Below are positions 34,698-46,516 of a stretch of 64,000 nt of DNA, piece after piece. The DNA is from Marsupella aquatica. Lineage: Eukaryota; Marchantiophyta. The stretch spans positions 12,090,001 to 12,154,000 of the forward strand of contig OZ316897.1 of the NCBI GenBank assembly GCA_973895155.1, given 5' to 3'. A program made the translations under genes and the position numbers. Position 1 is the stretch's first letter; each line of letters opens with the position of its first letter. The notes under the pieces are model-generated. The model did not search any database, was not told the origin of the DNA, and saw only the letters and a list, made by a program, of their open reading frames with translations.

Positions 34698-35110
34698 TCA
34701 AATAGCCAGCATACAAAAGGGGTACCCCCAGCAAAGGGAGTAGCACCCGAGAGGACCAAAGCTCGTTGCGTTAACAGACCGGCAGAGCCAGTGCCAGCGA
34801 AGAAGCTGGGCCTCAAAAGTGGGCAACTAAACAAGTAACTTAGAAACTATAGCGGGAGCAGCATACTCCGCAAGACCGGCCAGTGATCAGGTCCCGGTGG
34901 GGTTCCTTCGAGTGGGTCCATGACAGAATGTTAATTCTATCGGTCTGCCTGCACTGGAGCAACATCTGGATGTCCATCCTGCTGTCCCGATCCACTTTTA
35001 TCATCGGAGTGATGAAAGTGTTCCCCTTCTGTTCCCTGCAACTCTTCTTTGCTATACTCTTCACCCGTCACTCCATTCGAGCCCTCTCTTGGATCCTTCA
35101 AATTAACTCC
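34698..35110 (-). pseudogene. Displaced N-terminal segment of ROCO1
   Basis: On the minus strand, 35110-34948 encodes NLKDPREGSNGVTG and later SDDKSGSGQQDGHPDVAP, clearly homologous to the first ~48 residues of ROCO2. The ROCO2 start methionine (in NPMDRRE) is a lysine here. The frame runs into a stop about 16 codons after DVAP. About 270 bp of other sequence then separate it from the main ROCO1 frame, which repeats DVAP. It is either an inserted segment with a short duplication or an intron (CCA|GTGCAG to CTAAG|GCAGCC keeps phase but leaves no ATG). Confidence 0.55.
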
Positions 35111-37070
35111 ATATAGTACCCTCTCCAACAGGATACCTCCTCTGAAATCGCACAAGTCTGTCGCCAAATGGTCTGAAGAAACTGAACGCGGAGCAGTTAC
35201 ATCCGGCCAGTCAATTGCCGCACTCAGATCACCGATGGTTCTTGCTTACCTGGTGGTTGCACCTCCCGCCATTATCCTCCAGAATGGTCAAACAGCTCGA
35301 GGAGATTGATTCAGCTTGATGCTTCTCGAATCCTCGGAGGTTGCCAGTGCTGATTGGACCTGAGCAAGCCTTTTTCTTCGCAAACTGTTGGCAGAGCGTA
35401 CGCAACAATTACTTGACACCAGTCTGACTGCAGCCAGCTCGAGTTGAACATGCAAGTCAGTGTAATCGCCATTGATGTCGTGTTTTGGCCAACGTTGGAT
35501 CCGGAAAGCAATGTAAAACGCGCTGAGCTCTACTTGCCTGGGACAGACCTTGACACTGCATTCGACACTGAGAAGGATTTAGCTTTGGGCTAGTAACATT
35601 GACAGTATAGACAAGAAATTGTTTCTACGACGGCTGTTGAGAGTGATCGATTGAAAATTGACCTACTCCTGAAGCAGCTATTAATATATATTCAATCCTA
35701 GGAGAGACGGAGACTTGTCTGATTACCGAGACAGTAGTTAGTAGCCAAGCGCATGCCTTTGCCGTATTTAATCTCGTTTCGAGTTGGCTGAAATATAACA
35801 ACCATAATCCCGGAATTGTCTCTGCCGCACAGTTTGATCAACCAAAGAGTACAATTGATCAGCGATGAAAAGGGGATAATCAGAAGCTAGAATTCTCCAG
35901 GGAATATCGAGAGCTTGGTTGAGGTACAATTGGGGAGGGGGAAAGCACCAATCAATCCGAACTATCAGAGTTTCGTCATGATCGTTCTATCCAGGGCACA
36001 GGCCGGATGTACATAGAATCCATAGATCGAGAGAAAGACGACCCAATCCATGGGTCGCGTCCTAGCTTCCTAAGAATTCAGATTCGCCAGACATCATACG
36101 GTTAGCAAGGACAGAATGACTAACCTGAACGAGCGCCCCACTAGAGGATATTTCCATCCAGTCACGTTGAAAAAGAAAGCTTTCGTGAACAGTGGGCACA
36201 GGCCGTAGCATCAAACTCGGAATGATTTCAGGCCTACAACTCGAGCAAACACATGATCGCCATACACAAAGTCCGTGCACAAGGGTCCCGATCGAGAGAA
36301 CGTGTCATGGAATTGAACGTTTCGTAGTCTGTGCAACTTGATTTTGGCTATGGATGTTGTACTCGCCACATTTTCTTGCTCCCCAGTCTAAATAAACAAG
36401 CTAAGGGACTGACCCGCAACTTTTCAGAGACTTTGCAAAAAACCAGGTGCTTGATTTTGACAACTTCTCAGGCTGCCTTCCAGACAGACTCGTTAGTGCA
36501 CTGGACTCGTGACACCACAGTCCCCTCTCTGGAAGCTTGAATCCCCGTGATGAGTTTGTTGCAAACCAAGACCGGACTTGTGGGTTCAGTGACAAAAGCG
36601 ATTGAAAGAGTAAAGCAGCAGTGAGGTCACTCAGCCCAATGTACAACTTAACCAACAGAACGAATTGGCAATCCCTAGACTTCAAAACTTCAGAGAGTCT
36701 TTCCAGTTTCTCAACATTCTAGCATGAAACTTTACTCGTTCTGATGCGAAGAGCTAACAACAAGAACGATGGAGGGTCTATCTGAAGTGCTAGTAAAAGT
36801 AGACTTCTAGTGAATTCGATGTGAACGCCAAAAAATTAGTCGAACCGATGTTGTTGACTCAGCTGTCCACGAGCTCACGGTGGACCGGAACTACAATGAT
36901 TGTGCTCAGAACGACCGTAAATTGCTGAATTTCGGGCGCCCAACTGGGATCAACTGCAGATTGTTCATCGCATAGAGATTGGGCTAAGCTAGTGTAGTGT
37001 ACTTCCGAACTTCGATTATGGCCCGGTGAAACTGCAGAATATCTACCTACCATTATTATGCCATAACTCT

Positions 37071-37226
37071 CTCTGCAAAGCTATGACGTTTGGTATTATT
37101 CACGTCGAATGACAGTATCGAGGCTCATTAATGATCTCTGCACAGTATCGACTATCGAGCCTCTCTGCAAAGCTATGACGTTTGGTATTATTAAGGTCGA
37201 ATGACAGTAGCGAGGCTCATTAATGA
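37071..37226. repeat. Short tandem duplication (~88-bp period)
   Basis: The block ctctctgcaaagctatgacg through tcgaggctcattaatga occurs at about 37071-37135 and again at about 37159-37226. It is present once, in shortened form, in the ROCO2 copy near 51915. Confidence 0.75.
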
Positions 37227-37553
37227 GCCTCGCACGCTCTTTGCCGTGGCCATCCCGGTCCGCTGCCCGAGATAATGCGCGATTGCAATTTTTTTTTGAA
37301 ATATCAAAGGTACTGAATGAACACCCACTGTTACAACGAGGAGTGGTGTGCCTGGCAGGATTCGAGCCTTGCTGGTACCCAACTGTGGTCATATACCACT
37401 GAAGCAGCATCAACTGCACCGAAGAGAAGTTTTGTTTTGTCAAATTATCTCAATAGGACGATCGGGCAATCCTGCGGGCAATGGTCTTTCTAACCGTACG
37501 AATTTTAGCATTAATATGCATCGATAGTGCCAATCGCTCTAAATTTTGTATTA
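37188..37553 (-). mobile_element. Possible tRNA-derived insertion
   Basis: This stretch is absent from the otherwise homologous ROCO2 flank, where ggtatt joins directly to gcgtaacctgattacc. It is bounded by gtattat on both sides. On the minus strand it contains an A-box-like gcttcagtggtata (about 37390) and a B-box-like ggctcgaatcc (about 37355), fitting an internal Pol III promoter. The flanking arms cannot form an acceptor stem, so this is not a working tRNA. Confidence 0.35.
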
Positions 37554-37608
37554 TGTAACCTGATTACCGTTACTTCAAGATAATTAGAGATGGTGTCCCC
37601 CTAATTGC

Positions 37609-39269
37609 ACATAGATAATGTACAGTGTAAGACATCATCCCATATCATGATAAATTTAAGTATTTTGTTTAAATCACTGAGTGTGCATATTACCACATTC
37701 TGATGTGCAATTACCGGGACCCATAAGCAAGAGGAGAGGAAACAAAAAAAGGCTTGCAAAAAAAAGAGGATTACTCCTTATGTCCATCTTTGCATCATCC
37801 TTTTTTATTTGTCTCAACCCTCACTTCCAGTTATGCCCTCATTTAGAGTTAGTGTGTAGAGGCTTCCCTTTCCATAGTAGGCCCAAGAACTAGCTTTTGA
37901 TTCTTGTTATTAGTTAGATTTAGACCACTTATTTGTTTTGAACTGAAAATTTTACTGCAAAGTAATGTTGAACTAAACCAGAGAGGCAGGCACCTGAGAA
38001 GGACAGCAGTCTTGTTATTCTCTTTACAGAATGATATTTCTGAATCCTCGGATCTTCTAAGATTTTCCGAGGACAGCTAGATCTGGTGAGCCTGGGGTCC
38101 TCACTTCTTTTTTCTGACCCATCATGCACATGCAAATAAATAGGATTCTTTTATTGGGGTTAGCAAAAGACTTTTAAGTTTTTGTGGAAGAACATGAGAA
38201 GCGTTTTAATCCAATTTTGAGAATTATATTATAGTGTTGTGTAAACCAAAAGTAAAATATTCCAAGAATGTTCTAAAACTTTAGGGGTAAAAAAATACTT
38301 TAAAAATACTTCATTTACGTATGTTGTAGGGTGTTTATTTTCCAAAAACTTTGTGTATGGTATGGGACCTCCCATTAGAGTGAGGCCCCAAAGCTGGCTA
38401 GTAGCTTTAGTGCACATAAGTATTTGGAGAACTAAGGGAGAAAATCTGTCATCAATTCCTTTGTAGGTGTTGCTGGTTGCTTTTCTAGGTGAGAATTTGG
38501 CCAAACTTTGGCCAAAAAAGTTAAACAGAAGACTAAGTGGACAAGACCCCGGGAAAGTGGTTTGGCCAGAAAGTTTAAACAGAAGACTAAGTAGACAAGA
38601 CGCTGGGAAAGTACTACAGCAAGCCTAAAAGGCTAAAGTATGTAGCGTATATACTGGCCACATACAGATAAACATCAAGTGCTGCTCCTGGGTGAGGAGG
38701 TTGGATGGAAGGATTGATCCATCAAAATAGGAAACTGGAGTAAGTCTTACACAAGGAGCATAGGACTGTTCCTCCAGGTCACACTTCAATTCTTCATTCC
38801 TCAGTGAGAAAGCAGATATATTACTGGCATCCAGGGTTGTGATTGTGAAGCAAGGGGCAAGTCGGGGGGGGGGGGAATACAAACAAGGTCATACAACTGC
38901 CATTGATTGCGATCTAGCATGAACAGAAAAGTTATGATAAAATATGTATGAATCACAAAACCCAAAGAACCGGGAAAAAAGGTTATGAAGCTTTCAGTCA
39001 ATGAAAATAGTTTTCCTCTTGGAATGGTTTACTAAGCCTTCAAAACTGTATAAGGAAATCCTATTTTTTGAAGGAGAAAAATAATTGCGCAGTGGTTCAC
39101 TGTTTTCGTTGAGACAACCTCTCAGGTGGTCTTCCCTACCTTATTCTAGTCCTTCCATTCCTCCCCCTTTTCCCTCCCCTTTTTCCTTGCTCTCCCCCTC
39201 TCTCCTCCCCTTTCTTTTTTCTCTCCCAGTCTAGTCACATCTTTTAGGTTGTTGGTAAGGAAAGTATAG
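37609..39269. other. Intergenic with dispersed repeat copy
   Basis: Holds copy 2 of the dispersed repeat (38115-38390, partner 22079-22350) and a ~54-bp tandem duplication near 38512-38615 (aaacagaagactaagt, twice). On the minus strand at 38882-38625 is a peptide-like frame containing TTLDASNISAFSLRNEELKC that I cannot assign; it may be a captured exon. Confidence 0.4.
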
Positions 39270-39475
39270 TTAATTGTTGCAAGAAAAGACTTAACAGGAC
39301 CCCTCTGGCATCTCCTGGACTTAGCCAGACCCTTGTGAGTAAGATGCCATAAAGACCTGGCCAAAATAGGCAGTCACAGGGCCTTGTTAAGTCTTTATGG
39401 CATCTTGCTGGTCAGGACTATTAAGTCCAGGAGATGCCAGAGGGGTCATGTTAAGTCTTTTCTTGTTAATTGTTC
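39270..39475. repeat. Nested fold-back sequence
   Basis: Outer arms aagaaaagacttaacaggac (from 39281) and their near-exact reverse complement (ending ttaagtcttttctt) are continued by cccctctggcatctcctgga on the left. An inner pair, gatgccataaagac and gtctttatggcatc, completes the hairpin around a centre near 39365. It is non-coding and could be a MITE or a small-RNA precursor. Confidence 0.75.
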
Positions 39476-39646
39476 CACGTGGAAACGAACATTGGTGAAA
39501 ATATGTCAGTCCAAGGGTAGAGGTGAGATGAGGCCAATGCAAGGATAGTCGTCTGCAGGAGTAGGTGTGAGAGCCCGAGTGAGGTGCAACAGTGTGTCAG
39601 GCGAGGGAGCAAATCAAAATATACTGGGAGGAAAGAGAGAAAAATA

Positions 39647-39649
<3 letters not shown>

Positions 39650-39692
<43 letters not shown>
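39650..39692. repeat. (GA)n microsatellite
   Basis: About 21 uninterrupted GA dinucleotides. Confidence 0.97.
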
Positions 39693-39695
<3 letters not shown>

Positions 39696-40217
39696 GGCTG
39701 CAGAGCCAAAGCAATGCAAAGTGAGAGCAGGGTCTGATGTTTTGCTCCACCCAGATGAAATTCATCGCACCCCCAAAAGAAAATAAATACAATTCCGCCA
39801 CCCCCCTGTAAAAGAAAACTAAACTCTGGGTAAGACTGGAGGAAGGAAAGCTGTGTCAATAAGTTCACTAATCCTCTCCTGGAAACTGATAGCCTTGTTT
39901 GTGGTTTCAATTTCTAAGTGGATCTTGCATATCCTCTCCCAATAACTCTGGCTCATGTTTATTACTCACAAAGAATATCCTCATCCACTGTAGTTTGAGT
40001 TGTACCCAAGAGATTGTTAGTGATAGGCAGAGAAACCTGTACTAGGGTCACTCATTTGGCTCCATGGTCTTCCTGGGGTTTTCCTTCTCCTATCTTTATT
40101 GGGTTCTGGACTTTGGGTTGGTGTTTCCTGGTTTGGTGCCTTTTGTTCTTTGGTAGTTTATATGACATGTTAATTCAATTCCATGACATTGAATTAGAAC
40201 AGAAAGTGTAAAGAAAT

Positions 40218-40439
40218 GAATCAAAACCCAAAGGAGCCCCGGCCCAACAATCAAATGCTATAGTAGTGGGCGCTCGAACCAACGTGACAAGTTTCTGTAG
40301 GGCCTCCCAAGTCACGATAGGTGATAAGAAAGGTCATGGGTAAGAGGGATTATTAGTGGGGCAGGTGGAATCTGGAGCATATGGCTGACAAAAAGGACCC
40401 CACTGTGGTGGAAGCATCTCAGGTTGCAAAATAATGACT
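40218..40439. repeat. Dispersed repeat related to 42242-42490
   Basis: Shares gcccaacaatcaaa, ggtcatgggtaagag and gggcaggtggaat with 42242-42420, and both lead into a unit of the ~140-bp tandem repeat. The minus strand reads ggttcgagcgcccac, a B-box-like string, so a SINE origin is possible. Confidence 0.5.
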
Positions 40440-41275
40440 CGTGTTAACAACTGGTTACTAAGAGATTCTATCCCTTCAGGTGTGTTTGACAAACTTGACA
40501 CTTCGTTGGAAGATTCAAGGAAAGTATCAGCTTCGAGAAGACTCCTCTTGGCCAATAGCTTTTTAAGACAAAATAGTGTTATCTCTTGCTAACAAATGGT
40601 TGCTAAGAGATTCTCTCCCTTCAGCTGCGTTTGACAAACTTGACACTTCGTTGGAAGCTTCAAGGTAAGTATCAGCTTCGAGAAGACTGATCTTGGACAA
40701 TAGCTTTTTAAGACAAAATAATGTATCTCTTACTAACAAATGGTTACTAAGAGATTCTCTTCCTTCAGCTGCGTTTGACAAACTTGAGCTTCAAGGAAAG
40801 GTATAAGCTTCGAGAAGACTCATCTTGGCCAATGGCTTTATAAGACAAAATAATGTATCTCTTGCTAACAAATGGGTACGTAAAGATCCTCTACCTTCAA
40901 TTACGTTTGATAAGCTTGATACTTTGTTCGACGCTCCTAGGTGATTATCAGCTTCGAGAAGATTCATCTTCGCCAGCAGATCACTTGAGACAAAATATTG
41001 ACTCTCTTGCTAACAAAATGGTTACTAAAAGATTCTCTCCCTTCAGTTGCGTTTGGCAAACTGAATACTTCTTTGGAAGCTTGAAGAAGACTCATCTCGT
41101 CTTGGTTAGTAAATAATTAAGACAAAGTAATCACTCTACTGGTAACAAATGGTTACTAAACGATTGTCTCCGTTCAGTGCGTTTGACAAACTTCAGACTT
41201 CCTGGGAAGGTTCAAGGTAAGTATAAGCTTCGAGAATTTTCATCTTGGCCAATAGATTATCTAAGATGAACCCCA
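40440..41275. repeat. Decayed ~140-bp tandem repeat, about 6 units
   Basis: Units share aatggttactaagagattct, cgtttgacaaacttgacact, agtatcagcttcgagaaga, catcttggccaatag and aagacaaaataatg. Divergence rises from left to right, and a further single unit lies at about 42465-42570. On the minus strand two units are open and encode LEADTxLExSNEVSSLSN-type peptides, but later units are broken, so I do not call a gene. Confidence 0.8.
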
Positions 41276-42830
41276 ATAGCGAGGTGAGTTAATTCCATGT
41301 GCCTAACCGCAGACTGCTGCGAGAGCCTCGTTGAATGGAATAGTACGTTAAGAACTAGTAGACAAAACTTTTGTTGACTGGGAGATGATGTCTATTGGAA
41401 GGCACAGGTCGGATCTGGCTAGCTGCACGAAACTTCTCTTCAAGACAAACCGAATACTCTGGATCGACGGTAGTAGAACTTGACTACGTCTAGTTTATTT
41501 TATTCTGTCTGGAATGGAGTACCTGGACCCCAAGACGGAGTCAAGAGATCTACGAGAAAGACTCTACGAGAATTTTAGATTGAGTCTTTTCTGCCAACTT
41601 TCTTGGGAAGTTCATATGAGGAGATCGCAGTTGCTTACTCTGCGTCAGCTTGGCATCCACAAATCCTACATATTTCCACCTTGGCCAATAGATTGTGAAG
41701 AGTTTGCCAGGAATATGACTTCATCGTATGTTTTTCTTTGTCTTTCTATCCATGAAGCTTTGGCATTCGTGTCCTAGTGGGTCCAGGACATGCAGTGACG
41801 GAAACAAAAATACAGGTTCCTTCGAATTGCTCAAGGCGAAGGAGACCCCCTCTTCTACCTTTTTCTTTGTGGAGCGGAAAGTAGAAAGAGAAAGCATGTG
41901 TATTGCAGGGGACGAGGAGAGTCAGCGTTAAGGTATTGTGGTGGGGAAATTCTCAAGGTGAGCCCAAAATTTTGAAGTCCAGCAAAGGGCACGAAGCTCG
42001 GGAGAGACCTTTGTTTCCCCCAGATTTTATTTCCCAGCGCACTACCCGTAGATAGGCGATGAATTTCTCGACATTTCTGACAAATTTCAGGAGCCTGGGT
42101 TACCATTGGAGAAGCTCAACAGACCGATCTCATGAGTCGTGGAGCCACAATGGTTCAGCGGCAGCCCATTAGAAATATGAACCGACTCTAATGTAGTGTG
42201 ACGGTCCAATTGTCCATTCGTATAACAAACATTCCTTTCTCATGAAGCAAAAAGGAGGACGGACCCAACAATCAAAAGCGACTGTAGCTTGGTGGGCTAT
42301 CGGCACAACTTGCCAAGTTCCTATAGGGCAGCGCCCGGTGACCGAAAAGGTCACGGGTAAGAGCGATCAATGGGCCGGGTGGAATCTTGAGGGGATGGGA
42401 GCAAGGTTGCAGCATCACTCTACCTAATCTTCAGGGCGGGAAAATAATGGTTGCCATGGTCATAAATCGTTACTAAAAGATTTTCTCTTTGACAAAGTTG
42501 ATACTCATTTGGAGGCTTCAAGGTCATTATCAGGTCCGAGAAGGTTCGGCTTGGCCGATAGATTGTGAAGACTGAAGAGTCTGCAAGGATTGGATTCAAT
42601 AGAATGATGATATCTTGTCTTTATTGTACATGCCAGCGTCCAACCAAAAATATGATGTCCGTTTAGGAGTCGCGCCTCCGTGGGTCCAGGACATCCAGCA
42701 CTAATTTTTGTAGCAAACAGGGACATCCTCTGTATAGCCGCTTGTCCGATGGAACGAGAAACTACACTAGTCGTTGTTTTGGAATTCACGAGATAACTCT
42801 TGGGGTCTGAATCGAATGGCACTGGATTGG
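41276..42830. other. Intergenic, repeat remnants only
   Basis: Contains the second copy of the dispersed repeat (42242-42490) and a lone tandem unit (42465-42570). Open frames at 41514-41777 and 42505-42849 have no recognisable content. Confidence 0.4.
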
Positions 42831-45800
42831 GTTTGAGCATATGGCTCAAGTCCCCTCATATCCAAATTCAAGCCACCCTCTCCATCAAATAGTCTTAGCA
42901 ATTCCCTCCTCCACTGCTCAGGGTCCCTAAAAGCCACACCAGACAATCATTCAGCACTGAGTTCAGACTTGATGATTCCAACTAGAATTATCGTATGATC
43001 TTTGCATGTAGCTCTCTCAACACTGGTTCACTGTTTTCGTTGAGACAACTCTGTCAACACCTGAATAAGTTCCTTGACGCGAATTATAACTTCAATGGCC
43101 CTCCAAACGAATCTTGTACAGTAGAACTCGACGGGGATATCATAGAACATCGTGATGACGCCGGTGGTTTTTCCTAAAATGAATTTCTTATCAAGCTCAT
43201 CACTATTGCAATGTGCAGGTCCGTGCCCAGTTTGGGCAATTACAGCTTCCAGCGTTTCCAAGGGATAGTTGCCTCCCGCCATCTCAACTACTAGCTATGC
43301 AACAATTACCCTGTAATCTAAAACTTTCCGACGCGGTCGTCACCACAGACTGCAGATACAGAGTGTCCAGAAATATGCGTTTTCTTAATCTAATGCAACA
43401 TCAGAGTAGACCCTCCTCCAGAATTTTCAGCTAAAACCAATCCCAAGAGAAGAAATGAAAGGTTATACCCAGCCCTGACGAATAAAAGGCTCGCGAATAC
43501 GAAACATTTTCTTGGTTATGTCTGTAGAAAACTTCCCACTACAGAGATATTACGAAGTCTCTTCTCCTAATAATTGGCGAGCCTCTCTGGGAGAATTAAT
43601 ATCCAAAGGATAATATTCTGAAGCGACTCAATGGTTTTATGTTCAGCTTCGAAGATCGGTTGGTCTAAGCACACCCTGGCAGTAGTCAATTGTGCAACAA
43701 AATATGACTTCATATTCGTGATGCAGAAAATGGTGCGACTAACTTCTTTAGCTGCGAACCATGAGACCTTGGACATATCGAAGCTAGGCAGCATTTACTC
43801 AAGAAAAAACGAGGACGGCAACCAACTGAACAACATTTACCTCAATTGGTGAAAAAGCCTATCGGAATATCAATTGGGGAAAACTTTGATGCACTTCTTC
43901 ACGAGAATTCCGCCAGGAAAGGAACGTTCAAATTTCAATCAAGCCCGACTTACTATAGCTCTGCGTGGCTCTAGACTACACAGTTTGTCTTCATTTGCTT
44001 GTCTCAACGGTTTGAGTATTTTCTCCTTTTCTAATTTTCAATTCTTCGATTGCAGCCAAGAATTTGATCGTTTTGGGAGAAAGTACTGAATTATGTACTT
44101 CAAGAGAAACAGGCAGTTGTCACGTATACATCTGCCCTTGCGTCGAAAGAACAAGACTAGGATCATCAAGAATGAAACTCTCTAATCCGGATATTCGAAG
44201 TAGAATTATGTCAAGCCCGATGGAGAAATCTGTGTGGTCGCAGGCGCGTGCTCGGCAAAAAGTGGATCCCGATCCTTTCAGCTGGAGAAACCAAATCCTG
44301 GGGAACTAGATTACCCAACTGTGCTAAATAAATTCTCCAGAATCTCGCTATTCGAAGGAGAAATATGTCAAGCATTTGACGGGAAGCTATGACGTTCTGG
44401 TCGTCCAGGGACAGCAAATTTGGCAATTATGAAATATGCAAAAGGATCTGCTTCCTAGTCTGACGGAATACACGAAGATACGACTTACTACTTTAACAGA
44501 GATCGATAAGACCATGAACATAGAATCCAGACACAAATTATTGAAGAAAAAACAAGGACAGCAACCAGGTGAACTCACATGTCGGTGCCGTCAACGACTA
44601 ACGTAGGGTTCGCAGGGCTTCATGACAGCTTCTCCCATTGGCAAACACATTTCATGATTGTCCAATTGACCTCTCGGCATATCATTTCGAGAAACATTAA
44701 TTCAGCAAGTCTGCCACCAAATGACCGTCCAATAAAGCCCCAATTACTAAAGCTTTCCTTGGTTCTAACTACGTGTAGTTTGTCTAGACCAAATAGATTA
44801 AGACCGGTCATTCTTTGCATTGGATTCTTCACTCTCCAAATCACAGTGCTTTACCCAATTCCATCGACCTAAGTGGGGTTCCCTTGATTGTGCGACAAAA
44901 CTGCGTAAAGGCTTGTATTTGCATCCCAGGTTGATCGTTGTCCACTAATGAAGAGCATGTCACATTTGGGGAGGGGGAAATCAAAATTCCTGTTATTAGC
45001 AATGAACAATTTCCTCCATTGGCTCCACCTATTGCCACTCGCGACTGAAGCACCTGAAAGAGTAGACCGAGGTAATGTTAGTTACTGCTTGTTTGATTCA
45101 CATAATAAAACAATTGTAAAGCACTCTGGAATTTCAGAAGCCATGCAATTATTCAGATGAGAAAAACACTGGCGGCTCTACACTCGAACTCACGGAGGCG
45201 TCGTCGTTTTGCTCAATGCTGTCGTCAATTCCACGAAGCGACTAAAAATATATAAACCAGACAATTCGTAGGATGGAATGCAAATAAAGTCTTCCTAAGT
45301 CAGATGGAGTTGAAACCGTCGGCCAAATGCTCATTCAAATCTCCCCAGATCACTTACAAGGGCAATCTTTCTTCGCTTCATCATTGTCTTTCAACGTGAG
45401 AAAGCTCATTGAAAACAAGATGAACGATAAGGGTAGTCGCTTCACGGTTAGAGTCAACGCTTCCAGCTACTTGACTGAACAAAACAGAAACACGCAATTT
45501 GCTGCATGTAAAAATGCTCAAGATTGTCCGCAAACACCGAGTATGGTCCAGTAATCGCGGGTCTAGTAGACGGACATCCTGCCAACAACACTCCTTCCAC
45601 CAAGTGGATACCAAGTACTCACGACAACTATTAAATGGAAATGAGAATTTCTGAGGGTTGCTCGAGCTCTACCTCACCACATCAAGTTCTTCTGGGTACA
45701 GTCCACGCGCTGAACGGTAGACTTCTAGTTGTACCAATTTTGGCCCGGAAAGTCATCTGTTCAGAGAGCCTTTCATACCACTTACACCAATGCGCTGCTA

Positions 45801-46516
45801 CATGCTTGGCAGGCAGGCAGAAGTTGTGTCAATCTCTCAAGATCGACCACGGTTTACATGTCGTTAACCAGATTAGACTTCCTGAACTTCTGATGACAGT
45901 CGGTGCAGATCCAAACAACACCATGGAGAGAACCATCGTTGTATGCCAAACACACCTTTCGAAGTCCTAACTTCTCGTCGTAATCCTCTGCTGTCAATTT
46001 TCCTACTAAATTAGTGATGGCTGCTCTACTCTTTCCATACAAATCCTGAGGGTTCAAAGGGGGACCAGTAGGATCAAGTCCCATGCCCTCAGTCATCAGC
46101 TTATGTAATTCTGGCATTGAGTACTCGGTGGCCCAGACGATTCCATCTAACACTGATTTTCCTTGCTGTACTTGCTGGAAGTCGGGCAGTAGCAAACCCG
46201 CCCCAGGGGCTACGACATTCACTGCAATTTTTGCAGAGATTAAGAGAACTGTGAGTGACACTTTGAGCCACGGGACAAGTGTTTTCAGGGCCGGCTTGAG
46301 GTCTGAAACAACCAGGCCCAGCTGGTCCTTGACTTGATGCGGTGTGTAACTATTGTACCTGGCCTCACATGCAAATTGCAAACGAACATCGACACTTGGT
46401 GACAAAGCCTCCTTCAATGTAGCCCTTACACCAGAATCTCGTTTCCCTAAATAGATGAGGTTTGGGCAGGTTCTGTCCTTGTCTTCTTTCAGAAATCTGT
46501 CAGTGTCTTGAAGCTT
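42831..46516. repeat. Segmental duplication, copy A (ROCO2 3' flank and end)
   Basis: Near-identical to 60277-64000 in the same orientation, with scattered substitutions and small indels. It begins at gtttgagcatatggctcaag, runs through 3 kb of flank and continues into the 3' part of ROCO2. Several frames in the flank are open in one copy and broken in the other (43028-43282 and 43567-43794 are shifted or stopped in copy B), so they are not called genes. Confidence 0.93.

Larger units (their letters stand above)
35111..37608. repeat. ROCO1 upstream flank, block-duplicated
   Basis: Aligns along its length, with many small differences, with 49590-52002 upstream of ROCO2. Shared blocks include ttgctaggtcc-type variants, gatcaaccaaagagtacaat, ttcatccagtcacgttgaaa, tctctgcaaagctatgacgt and the end agataattagagatgg-cccctaattgc. 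Homology stops at 37608. Open frames inside are not kept between the two copies and are not called genes. It presumably contains the ROCO1 promoter. Confidence 0.75.

Noticed and set aside
35111-36685. Separate genes in the ROCO upstream flank
   Set aside because: Frames do not keep phase between the ROCO1 and ROCO2 copies, so they are not under coding constraint.
37340-37410. tRNA gene on the minus strand
   Set aside because: A- and B-box-like strings are present but the acceptor and T stems do not pair, so at most a tRNA-derived remnant.
43028-43794. Minus-strand gene downstream of ROCO2 (frames at 43028-43282 and 43567-43794)
   Set aside because: The peptides look protein-like, but the near-identical copy at 60450-61260 has frame shifts and a stop, and no known domain is visible.
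43874-44309. Plus-strand exons after a gattgcag acceptor-like site
   Set aside because: The copy at 61337-61788 changes frame and gains a stop; no family resemblance.
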